A stretch of DNA of 64,000 nucleotides from contig JAGFVP010000002.1 of the NCBI GenBank assembly GCA_021031095.1, positions 1-64,000 of the forward strand. The letters are read 5' to 3'. Positions 55,876 through 64,000 of the stretch are shown here, piece by piece. Made by a program: the position numbers and the translations under genes. The notes under the pieces were generated by a model. It was not told where the DNA came from and ran no database searches. It was given only the letters and a program-made list of their open reading frames with translations. How positions within the stretch are numbered: the first letter of the stretch is position 1; each line of letters begins with the position of its first letter. This stretch comes from Bathelium albidoporum. Its lineage: Eukaryota > Ascomycota > Dothideomycetes > Trypetheliales > Trypetheliaceae.

Positions 55876-56591
55876 TGTCAAGTGCAATAGAGGACGCGCA
55901 ATTTTTCAGCGATCTGACCATTACCTTGGCGGCGTTGGATGGACAATATATGACTACCTAAGGCGGTCAAATCTGGGAGACGAGCGATACCACCATGTTC
56001 TTGTATCATATAGCTTTCTATAAAGGTGGCATTATGCACTGAGTGGAGTACCTTGTCTGACACCTAGTGCCATCGATTTTCGGAGGTCTGAAATGGCCTG
56101 GAAGCCGGTTGGCAAGAATTCTTCTACTAATAGACCTATCGGAGGAATGACGTTTAGTAAGACGCTCTAAAATCATAGTACCCATATGACTTGGCCTATT
56201 GTCACAATTGTGTATTCTTTGTGCAAGACTGCTTGTTCTGAGTGCTGAAAGTGTTACTATACCTAGTATGGGCGCAGTCGATAGATAATGTATGATACTT
56301 CCTAAGTTGCTATAGCATTGAAGAGTAAATGCTACTCGCAATGATACAATGGATTAGACCTTGTGTAGATCCTGAAAAGTGTTGCGCTCCATAACAGTCC
56401 GCATGAGCTGCGGCCAAAATCTAGGCTCAGCTTGGCGTAAGACTGGCGCGGGAGAAAAGAACCCTGGAGAACAAGCTGCTGGCCGCTTGCGACCATCACT
56501 CCCAACCATTCTCCAACTACCATCCTTTCGCGGTCAAACTTGCTGGCCTCTTTCCTACTTCTCATCTGTCGAAACGACGTTGACTTCAGTC
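55876..56591. other. Intergenic region, no gene seen
   Basis: Between uS12m and the COPI-associated gene. AT-richer in its first half. Open frames are short and overlapping. Confidence 0.55.
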
Positions 56592-57284
56592 ATGGACTTT
56601 TCCGACATATTGTAAGCTCGTCACAGGCGCGACCAGGTGTCTCGCTTTGAAGATTAGGCACTGACTATCAGATAGTCGCATGGTCAATTTGGCCGTCGCT
56701 GTCTTCATGATTCTCGGAGCCATTGGTCAATTCTGGCCTGCGATCCAAATGTGAGGAACTTATCACCATGCGCTATTTTTGAGGCAGACGATTGGAGAGC
56801 AGCCATTGACAGTCAGCGCAGTCAGAGTGTGGTTGTAGCAATTTATGTAGTCATTTTTGGCCTTGGTACTACACCCTTCAACTGGCTGTTAAGCTATATG
56901 CTAATAAGCTTCTCCTTCAGCCACTGCCCTTCTTGGTTTGTCGTCCTATGGATCAAGGTGTTGCCCACGCGACAGCTACTGAATCTCAATAGAATTCCAA
57001 ATACCACCTCAAGTCGCACGCTACGCATCGTTCATGTTCTCTTTCATCGGCCGTGGAATCTGTGGGTCTATAGCCATCCGCATTGGTACACCAGCAGCTA
57101 ACGCCCAAAAGTCTACGTTTTCATCGGGTCCATCATTGTGGGTGATTATTGGTGGAAGTGGGTTGCAGGGACCGTCGTCGGTATCATTGGCATTGGCTAC
57201 GTGGTCCTCGAATTCATTCCATCCATCGAACCGCCTGCGAATATGAGAGATGCCGATGCCGGATGGGGTGCTGAGCAAGTCTAA
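56592..57284 (+). CDS. COPI-associated Golgi membrane protein (Tvp15-like)
   Basis: Six exons (56592-56611, 56676-56750, 56822-56865, 56921-56935, 56993-57061, 57112-57284) give 131 residues; every junction keeps frame. The product has four hydrophobic segments (MVNLAVAVFMILGAIGQF; SVVVAIYVVIFGLATALLE; RYASFMFSFIGRGIFYVFIG; WVAGTVVGIIGIGYVVLEFI) and a short soluble tail, PSIEPPANMRDADAGWG. This matches the COPI-associated protein family, small tetraspanning proteins of the Golgi found with COPI vesicles and including yeast Tvp15. Exon 4 is only 15 nt (encoding the ATALL region). An acceptor 12 nt upstream is also in frame, but it would add residues not seen in the family. Confidence 0.88.
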
Positions 57285-58138
57285 GACTTATCTTGACATC
57301 AGATCGTATCGTCGGTGATGCGGTACGAAAAAATCCTTTTCGATACCCAGGCGGATAGAAAGTCTAGGAGGGCAATAACCAGCGGCGTTTTCAAAAACCG
57401 AGAAGCCTGAGGCGCATACTGGTGCACTATACGGTGCAAGCCAGTCTGCACCTTTTGACCTGTTCTTCCTCGCTGAGAGGAAGGCAGTTGGGCGTGTCAC
57501 GGCGCCTTGTACTATAATGTTGGAGAGCACAACTGTCGTCCAGCTGTAATTTTCAAGAATATGTATTTCGTGTGTGTTTGCTGATATCCGCCGCTTGGTC
57601 GGCTTGCCAAACTTGGTCAGTGGCTTGCTGGCAATAAATCTATACTTCAGGACAGAAACTAGATTGCAAGCAGCTCAGCGCTCGCATTTGGTATGGGGGA
57701 CCATGCGGGAGCTTGAGATGATATGCAGGAAGAGAAATTTGATTGGCAGACGGGACTCGCGGTGAGCCAGAAAACGAAGGTAAGGCGAGGGGCAGCGGGC
57801 CGATGATCGAACCCAGCCCGCGCCAATCAGATATCACGTTTTGTCATCCAGTCCAGCACCCTATGGGCTTCCCCAGACTTCGACCTTGCCTCAGTGGTAC
57901 CAACTCCGTCGGTCTTGACCGCATTCCACTTTCTCTGCTTGCACGGGCACTCGTCATTCGCCTCCCACTATCGATTTGGAGCGTTTGTCCGGTCCTCGCG
58001 CCTCTGCTACGATCCTGAACAAAATCTGGCGGACATACTGTTCGGATCCTCTCCGCCCATATCGCTCTGCATGGATATCTTCTGACACACTATATGGTGA
58101 GCCGAGTCAGGTCGAAGAGTCCTATTCCATTCTCAAAA
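57285..58138. other. Promoter region of the SRE-type regulator, no other gene seen
   Basis: 854 bp upstream of the GATA factor. An in-frame ATG at 58094 lies within it; the start at 58139 (aaaATGagc) was preferred. No other coding frame is supported. Confidence 0.55.
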
Positions 58139-59710
58139 ATGAGCACAACAACAGCGGGAACGTATCGTGACAGTTCTTTGGCCCTTTCTTCCTCCCTTCC
58201 GTCACGCCTTCCGCGCGAGCACTCCCAGCAGGACTTGGACTTGGCCCGATCGTTGGGAGAACTTGCACAGGGTGCCTCCCTTGCCTCTCGCACCTCGGAA
58301 GTTTCTCACGGCGAATCGAGCTTCCATGCTGTTGAAAAGTCCTCGGGTTTGCCGCTCACAAACGGAAGCAAGCCTCCCGAGCAGCCTGGGCCAGCGGAGC
58401 ATCCAGTGGCTACAGGCAAGGACAGTCAACAGTCCAATACACCACCTGCTCCCTCAGCGGCTGGGCAAGCACCATCCCCTATTCCTAATAATAATGCTCC
58501 TGTGAATGGTCAGGTTTGCAGGTAATTTGCGTCTCCTAATCTCCAAGCTGTTCAATACGCTGATCGTGCAAGTAACTGTTTGACTACTCGAACCCCGCTC
58601 TGGCGAAGGTCCCCCTCTGGAGCGACCATCTGCAATGCGTGTGGACTATATTTGAAGGCTCGTAACCAGGACCGGCCCACCAACCTTAAACGTACTGGGC
58701 AGGCACCCGGCTTGACGCCTGCCCAAAACGATGCTCCCGGACAAGCTCCTGAAAGATGCACATCACCCTCCGCCTCTTCCGGCGTTGCTCGAGCAACTTA
58801 TTTGGCTGCTGATCAAGCAGTTCACGGTTCTTGTCCTGGAGGTGGCCGCTGCAATGGCACAGGAGGGAAAGAAGGCTGCAGTGGCTGTCCTGCCTATAAT
58901 AACCGTATCTCCAAAACAGCACAATTCGCTCTCCAGCAAGCCCAAGCGCATAGCGCGAGTGCTCCAGCGGATAATGAACAGCCGTCAGGGCCTGAGCAGG
59001 AAAGCGTTCCCAACGTCAATACCCAGGCTCCACCTGCCATCTCGCCAACCACAACCAATGTTGTAGTAGCATGCCAAAACTGCGGCACTACGGTCACGCC
59101 CCTGTGGCGACGTGATGAGAGTGGATATACAATTTGCAATGCTTGTGGTATGTTCAGAGTCCGTGTTCTGTTTTGGATTGCTGTTTGACTGTATCTAGGT
59201 CTCTACCACAAATTGCACGGCCGTCATCGACCAGTTGCCATGAAAAAGGGCGAGATCAAACGTCGTAAGCGCGTGGTCCCTGCTATTGCAGACCAGGCGC
59301 AGGCAGCGATGTCGACCTCACCGGATCCGCAGCCATCTCCGCTCCAGCATGATGACAACGCCCGTACAGAGGGCCTTATCACTGAAGAACGTCGCGAGCG
59401 ACAGCACTACGTTCCTCCTGCGGTAGACTTTACGGGCACATTCAGTACTCGACACCGAATCTGGGATGAAGATCCGCCTTCGCGCAAGCGCTCGTTCTCC
59501 ATGTCTGAAAATGATGGAGTTCCTCCTCGTACTACGGCCCCATCTCTTGATCCTACCCTAGCGGCCTTGAGCACAGCTGCCGCTATACAGTCGTCGAGCC
59601 AATTCGACAAGGCCGACCGCCGAGCCCAGTTGGAGAAAGAGGCCGAGAATCTACGTCAGATGTTGTTTGCAAAAGAAAAAGAGCTTGCCGCCATGAACCA
59701 AGTTAGCTAG
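58139..59710 (+). CDS. sreA: GATA-type iron regulator (SreA/SRE/URBS1 family)
   Basis: Three exons (58139-58521, 58573-59147, 59199-59710) give 489 residues; both introns are 51 bp and cut each zinc finger once. There are two GATA fingers of CX2CX17CX2C type. The first is CSNCLTTRTPLWRR...CNACGLY and the second CQNCGTTVTPLWRR...CNACGLYHK. Between them lies the Cys-rich iron-sensing region CPGGGRCNGTGG...CSGCPAYNNR. This combination is unique to fungal repressors of siderophore biosynthesis and iron uptake. They bind HGATAR sites and shut off iron acquisition when iron is replete. After the second finger come KRRKRVV, a probable nuclear signal, and a C-terminal coiled coil (LEKEAENLRQMLFAKEKEL), as in the family. 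No siderophore biosynthesis gene lies nearby. A longer form starting at 58094 is possible. Confidence 0.95.
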
Positions 59711-59871
59711 GGCGATGCTATACTCTCCCACTCATATTTGGATTTGTGAGCGCGGAATCATCGAAAGGACGGATCTTGTTGGACACGATGTGATTTTGTT
59801 AGCCTTCCCTGCCATCTCTCATGGTAACTGAAGGATTTGTATGATAAATCTTTGACTGAGGAAAACAGCAC

Positions 59872-61247
59872 TCAGAACCAGATTTTTATGAGCTCTTCAC
59901 TGACGGCGCTTGGTGTCAAGACACCACTCTCTGTGATGATTCCGGATATCAGATCAGGTGGCTATAGAAAAAGTTAATGATTGGCATGTTCATCCCTGTT
60001 GAAGCCTGTGTAGTGAGGGCCAGTCGAATGAAAACTTACTGTGAAATCGACAGCGTCTTTCGGGCTATTTGCTTTCATTGGTGAGCTTTTTCCAACCTTG
60101 CCGTTTGTTGTGCTTTCGGCTGGATCCATGACAACCCCCTCGTCCTCACTTGCCGTAGCCAGTCCTCGAGGCTGACCGGTTGCTTCATCCTCGACTTTTT
60201 CGTCTTTGCCGACCTTGAATTCAATGACCCTTTGCTCAATGGGCAGGTCATATTGACTCAAGGGATAGAGCCTCACGAACTTGTGGCTCTCCACAACGAC
60301 GTAAAATGGCTTTCCTGCCGCTTTAGCAAGCATGCCCATCTGGTATGTGCCCAGACGTGAAATGATTCCCCCATTCTCCACCACTCCTTCGGCGCCGACA
60401 ATCATCATATCTACTTTGCCCAGTGCATACGCTACCGCTGACTCCGGGATCGTCGCCACCGGCACCCCCAGCGTCCTCAACGCCTTCACCGTCCTCGTCC
60501 CTTCCATCTCCACCCCATCGCTCGTCTCCTGCACCTCCCCTTCCCCAGCCGGCGTGCCTCCCATCACATACACGACGCGGAACCGCACCGGTGCCACACC
60601 ACTCCCGGCATCACCCTCAGCCGCGCTCCGCAGCACCGCACCCACCACGCGGCTGCCGCCGTTCGTCAGCACCGTCGAACCGTCGCGGATGAAGTGCCGG
60701 CCGAAGCTCGCGATGCGCTGCCGGCTCGCCTTGGCCCGCTCGACGAACAGGCGGCCGTTAGACAGCAGGTGCTGGCGCACGGCGTTGAAGTCGCCGCCGA
60801 GCCCGAGGTAGCCGGAGGCGGAAGACGAGGGGCGCGCTCCCGCTGCTGCGGTGCCCGGTCGGCTCTGGTGCAGCTGCGTGACCAGGTAACGCTGGAAGAG
60901 GTCGGTGCCGGCGCTGAGGCTGATGGGGTTAGGGACGTGCGCTTTGAGCGTCTGCGTGGCGGTGCGCAGGAGGTCGAGCGTCTCGGAGATGGTGGTGCTA
61001 GGGTGGGAGGAGAGGCAGAGGACGAGGGCCTCGATGGCGGCGACGGGCATGGTGAGTTCAGGATCGTGGGTAAGGAGGGAGTGGTAGGTGGCGACGATGT
61101 CGAAAGATCGGGCGGAGGGGATGGAGGGGAAGTAAGAGGGACGCGCTGGGAGAGTGATTAGTTTCTAGACGAAAGAGGTGTTGTGGAGTTATTCGAGATC
61201 CAAAAAAACAAGATAAAAAACACACCGAGTGAGCCTGATTCCGCCAT
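59872..61247 (-). CDS. GCN3: Translation initiation factor eIF2B subunit alpha
   Basis: Three exons (61247-61226, 61145-60040, 59961-59872) give 405 residues. The first exon encodes only seven residues plus one base. The N-terminal helical domain (SARSFDIVATYHSLLTHDPE) is followed by the Rossmann-like domain shared by eIF2B alpha, beta and delta (SVLTNGGSRVVGAVLRSA; IPESAVAYALGKVDMMIVGAEGVVENGGI; GTYQMGMLAKAAGKPFYVVVESHKFVR). The tail is VDFTPPDLISGIITESGVLT with SEELIKIWF. The alpha subunit is the regulatory part of the eIF2 guanine-nucleotide exchange factor; it senses phosphorylated eIF2 and so controls the Gcn4/CpcA response. It is longer than typical (about 305-350) because of two loops: one after FRVVYVMGG and an acidic, Lys-rich one near residue 340. 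It is divergent from NECAP. Confidence 0.93.
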
Positions 61248-61707
61248 CGCGACTCCAATCAACCGTAATCCGGATAGAACTGGAGTTGGTTATTGGTTGT
61301 TATCGTAATGGCATGGCTAGAAAATCGGAAAAGGTGTGGTGTAAATGGAGGCAGGGTGGTAGCTTGCCCTTGTATCGGGGATTTTCTGATGCAACTCCAA
61401 ATTGACGCGGAGCCGAAGGTGGGGCTGGCGCTCGACGGATTCAAATCTACCTCACAAGCTCACAACGAGCAGACCTATCCGAGGATATGTTCTCTTGCCA
61501 TATACTGAGCTCATCAATGGCTACACATAGTCTCTAAGCATCCAAAAAAACCTGATCACTACCACACATCATGCATCAGAGTAGCACAATGGCACCATAG
61601 CCCTCCAACACCTCTCCGCCGCACATTCATTGAGCACAACGCCCACAAGAATTTCTCCTAAAACCAGATAATTAGACCGACCAAGCCATCGAGTCACAAA
61701 ACCCATC
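61248..61707. other. Divergent promoter region between eIF2B-alpha and NECAP genes
   Basis: 460 bp between two start codons facing away from each other. No element was named with confidence. Confidence 0.6.
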
Positions 61708-62565
61708 ATGGCCGCCAGCATTGATCCAACCACGAACCGTCCCCTTTCCCCCGATGCCATCCAACGCATCCTCCACATCTCCCCCCGTGTCCACATCTAC
61801 GCGATCCCCCCTCTCACCTCCACCAAAGGCTACTCTGCAAGCGCGTGGACCCACGCGACCAAACCCACCGCTCAGCACATCTTCACCGCCCGCCTGCGCA
61901 TCCTCGAGACGGCCATCCCCAACGCGAAGTCCCCTGCCGGCGAGGACGTCAAGGCCGATATCCTGCTCGAAGATGCGTCAACGGGGGAGCTGTTCGCTGC
62001 AGCGCCGTACACGGCGCCGACCGTGGTCGAGCAGGCGGCTGATAGTTCGCGCTTCTTTGCGGTTCGCGTGGTGGGCGAGGGCGGGCGGAAGGCAACGCTG
62101 GGGCTGGGCTTCGAGGAGCGGGGCGAGGCGTTTGACTTTGGGATTGCATTGCAGGAGATACGCAAGGTGTTGGGGATGGAGAGCACGCCTGGGGAGGTGG
62201 GGAGGAGTGCGGGCAGGGGGGGAGGCAAAGGTGCAGTAATGAGGGAGAAAGCCAGAGAGGCGGAGAAGCGGGATTTTAGTCTGAAGGAGGGAGAGACAAT
62301 TACCATCAATATTGGGAATCGGGGACGGAGAGCGGAGAGCGGTGGACTGGCAGAGGACAAAAAAGATGTCGAGGCATTGTTTTCACTCAAGCCACCACCG
62401 CCAGGCCCTGGAGGCGGTACGGCTATGCCATTCCTACCGCCACCTCCTAGTGCAAGCGATGTCAAGGCAGAAAGGAGAAGAAGCAGGGGACTGACGCCGG
62501 AAAAGGAGAAATCGAAAGCACAGGACATGGGGTTTGACGATGGAGAGTTTGGAGAGTTCCAATGA
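61708..62565 (+). CDS. NECAP-like adaptin-ear-binding coat protein
   Basis: One exon, 285 residues. The first ~165 residues are the NECAP PHear domain (DUF1681): an HIYAIPPLTSTKGYSASAWT start, WT-x-A-KPT-AQHIFTARLRI, and the family signature AFDFGIALQEI near 145. After it comes a Gly/Lys-rich linker with KEGETITINIG, a conserved strand, then a Pro-rich stretch. A C-terminal acidic-aromatic tail (DDGEFGEFQ) resembles the short WxxF/DxF motifs that bind AP-2 and AP-1 ears. NECAP proteins act in clathrin-mediated endocytosis by tuning AP-2 activation. The start is chosen at the first Met of the domain-bearing frame, preceded by ATC. Confidence 0.9.
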   Translation: MAASIDPTTNRPLSPDAIQRILHISPRVHIYAIPPLTSTKGYSASAWTHATKPTAQHIFTARLRILETAIPNAKSPAGEDVKADILLEDASTGELFAAAPYTAPTVVEQAADSSRFFAVRVVGEGGRKATLGLGFEERGEAFDFGIALQEIRKVLGMESTPGEVGRSAGRGGGKGAVMREKAREAEKRDFSLKEGETITINIGNRGRRAESGGLAEDKKDVEALFSLKPPPPGPGGGTAMPFLPPPPSASDVKAERRRSRGLTPEKEKSKAQDMGFDDGEFGEFQ

Positions 62566-62956
62566 AGCTAGATGCTTGCAAGTTTTGAGATCTGAGATTG
62601 TGCCCGTCCGAGATTGATGGGTAATGCAGGCGTCTTTGACACAGAATGCTCATTCAGAGATCTTTGTAAGGAATGGAGGGGCCCCGAAGACCTCGCGACT
62701 GTTAAGTGCGTTATCACAAAAGCTTAGATCATGACGACGTGAACATGTTGGCGGACACATGTGGTGATAGCAGCAAGGAGTTGAGGAATTTTGGAATGGA
62801 TGATGATTTGGGTATCTCGATCTGATATGCCAACGGGCCCCACTTTCTACATGCAAAATGCTGAACGAAATTTCCCATGACGCCGCCTAATGCACTTGCT
62901 CCAATGGAAGGGGTACTCCGCCTGAATGGGTGTGTTTTTACTAGCGCAATTGTTGA
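62566..62956. other. Intergenic region between converging genes
   Basis: 391 bp of 3' flank for NECAP and the GILT-like gene. Nothing else is seen. Confidence 0.6.
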
Positions 62957-64000
62957 TTAAGGTGTTTTGTGAGTCGTGAGGGTTCCCGAAGCGACAGCAG
63001 CATCGGTCTCAGAAGCTTGAGAAGTAGAAGTGCCTATGCTTGGAGTAGTAACGGTAAGTTCGTCGACAGTAGAAGTTATAAAGCTCGAGGGCGAAGGGGT
63101 GGTAATGGTAGGAACTTCAGAATTTGTAGCGCTGTCAAGAGCCGGTGACTCGATGGCGGCATCAGTGCTGATGGTTTCAACCAGCCCAGGACCTGTCGAT
63201 GCAACCTCTTCTGCTCCTATCGGCAAGTCTTCATCCTTCAGCTCTTTGCCATATGAAGTTAGAGTTTTCGTCGATTTATGAGCCTTAGCCGTCTTCGATT
63301 TGGAAGCCTTGAAGTTTGCTGGTTGTGGAACTCTCCGTGGAACCCAATCTTCGTCTGAAGCTTGATACATCTTCTTGATGTCCGATATAAGCTCATCAGA
63401 GTCATGACCGCCTTCGTAATCTTTCCATTTCCCCCCATCACGGATAGTCCTAATTTGATAATTAAATCGGACTGTACAGCTTTTGGTAACACCAGCGTCC
63501 GCAGTCCGATTAACGCTTTGCCTCAATAACTCGATCCCATATGATCCATCGTCTCGACTAACACATTCATTTAACTGATCGAAGTCTATGCCATGTTCCA
63601 GCGAACAGTCCATGACTAATTCCCTTTGCGGAACTTCCTCGTATCGATTGGTGAGGCACATTGCGAAGCCGAGGTAGATCTTTGGATCGGGGTAGATAGA
63701 GGCAGCACAGAGCTCAAGAATGTTACCAAGACATTCCGGAGGACCGTGCTTACACTGGACGCCGTCGTCGTCACCTGTTGGACTGGGAGTGAACGTTTAG
63801 CTGTATGCCAAGAAATGGATTTTAGGCTCTCCGTACGTTCCAATAAAAGACAACGTAAAGTCCACTTTATCTGAGACATTTGCCATAGTCGGTATAATGA
63901 GATCGTGCAGGCAATCTTTGGCATCTGGACATTTGGACCTGGACAGCTGTCAGCAGAGACCGCATGCATGTCTCAAGCCACTCGCATTATGTGTGCCTCA
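62957..64000 (-). CDS. GILT-like thiol reductase family protein, N-terminus off the window
   Basis: Visible exons are 64000-63986, 63938-63837 and 63782-62957. The sequence reads EAHIM/SKCPDAKDCLHDLI, then VDFTLSFIGTPTGDDDGVQC, CKHGPPECLGNILELCA and CSLEHGIDFDQLNECVS. This is the order of the gamma-interferon-inducible lysosomal thiol reductase (GILT) fold as found in fungi. The redox Cys pair here is spaced CPDAKDC, not the CxxC of animal GILT. The last third is a Ser/Thr/Pro-rich tail with a basic patch (KASKSKTAKAHKSTK) and no GPI or membrane signal. Family members reduce disulfides in acidic compartments or outside the cell; the fungal role is unknown. The first intron (63939-63985) appears to use a GC donor (AT/GCGAGT). 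The signal peptide region is beyond the edge. Confidence 0.78.

Overview
The window comes from a filamentous ascomycete (Pezizomycotina). Genes are split by many short introns of about 45-100 bp with fungal GT...CTRAC...AG signals. Several families point the same way: a two-finger SRE-type iron regulator, a NirA-like Zn2Cys6 factor, a rhodopsin-like membrane protein, GH28 and PPS1. Part of the window is AT-rich with stop codons of the kind left by repeat-induced point mutation (RIP). I cannot fix the class; Dothideomycetes is a guess. There is no bacterial, phage or CRISPR content.

Layout. Positions 1-25 kb are a gene-dense housekeeping arm: a PI31/Fub1 proteasome regulator (cut by the left edge), ATG18, the wybutosine protein TYW4/PPM2, the PPS1 phosphatase, a vacuolar Ca2+/H+ exchanger, a large SNF2-RING ATPase (ULS1-like) and a NirA-like regulator. 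Positions 26-33 kb hold secreted and accessory functions: an SGNH-fold protein lacking its triad residues, a secreted alpha/beta hydrolase with an apparent frameshift, a mitochondrial thioredoxin-like protein and a GH28 pectinase. Positions 33-37 kb hold two unrecognised proteins and a PflX-like radical-SAM protein.

Positions 37.4-45.2 kb are a decayed island. It contains a cytochrome P450 pseudogene, an unrecognised reading frame interrupted by RIP-type stops, a mutated coiled-coil relic, a rhodopsin-like gene cut short at a repeat, a C-terminal scrap of an ACC-synthase-like aminotransferase, and pieces of tRNA-like sequence. No intact gene was found there.

Positions 45.2-64 kb return to housekeeping genes: glutathionyl-hydroquinone reductase, CHO2, an acidic hypothetical protein, gamma-tubulin complex GCP4, mitochondrial uS12, a COPI-associated Golgi protein, the SRE-type GATA factor, eIF2B-alpha, NECAP and a GILT-like protein (cut by the right edge). 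Many neighbours are divergent pairs sharing short promoters. They do not form a pathway. The only clustering hint is that the island relics (P450, aminotransferase, membrane receptor-like) are typical accessory or secondary-metabolism genes.

Exon boundaries were derived by hand from reading frame, splice signals and remembered family conservation. No alignment or RNA evidence was available.
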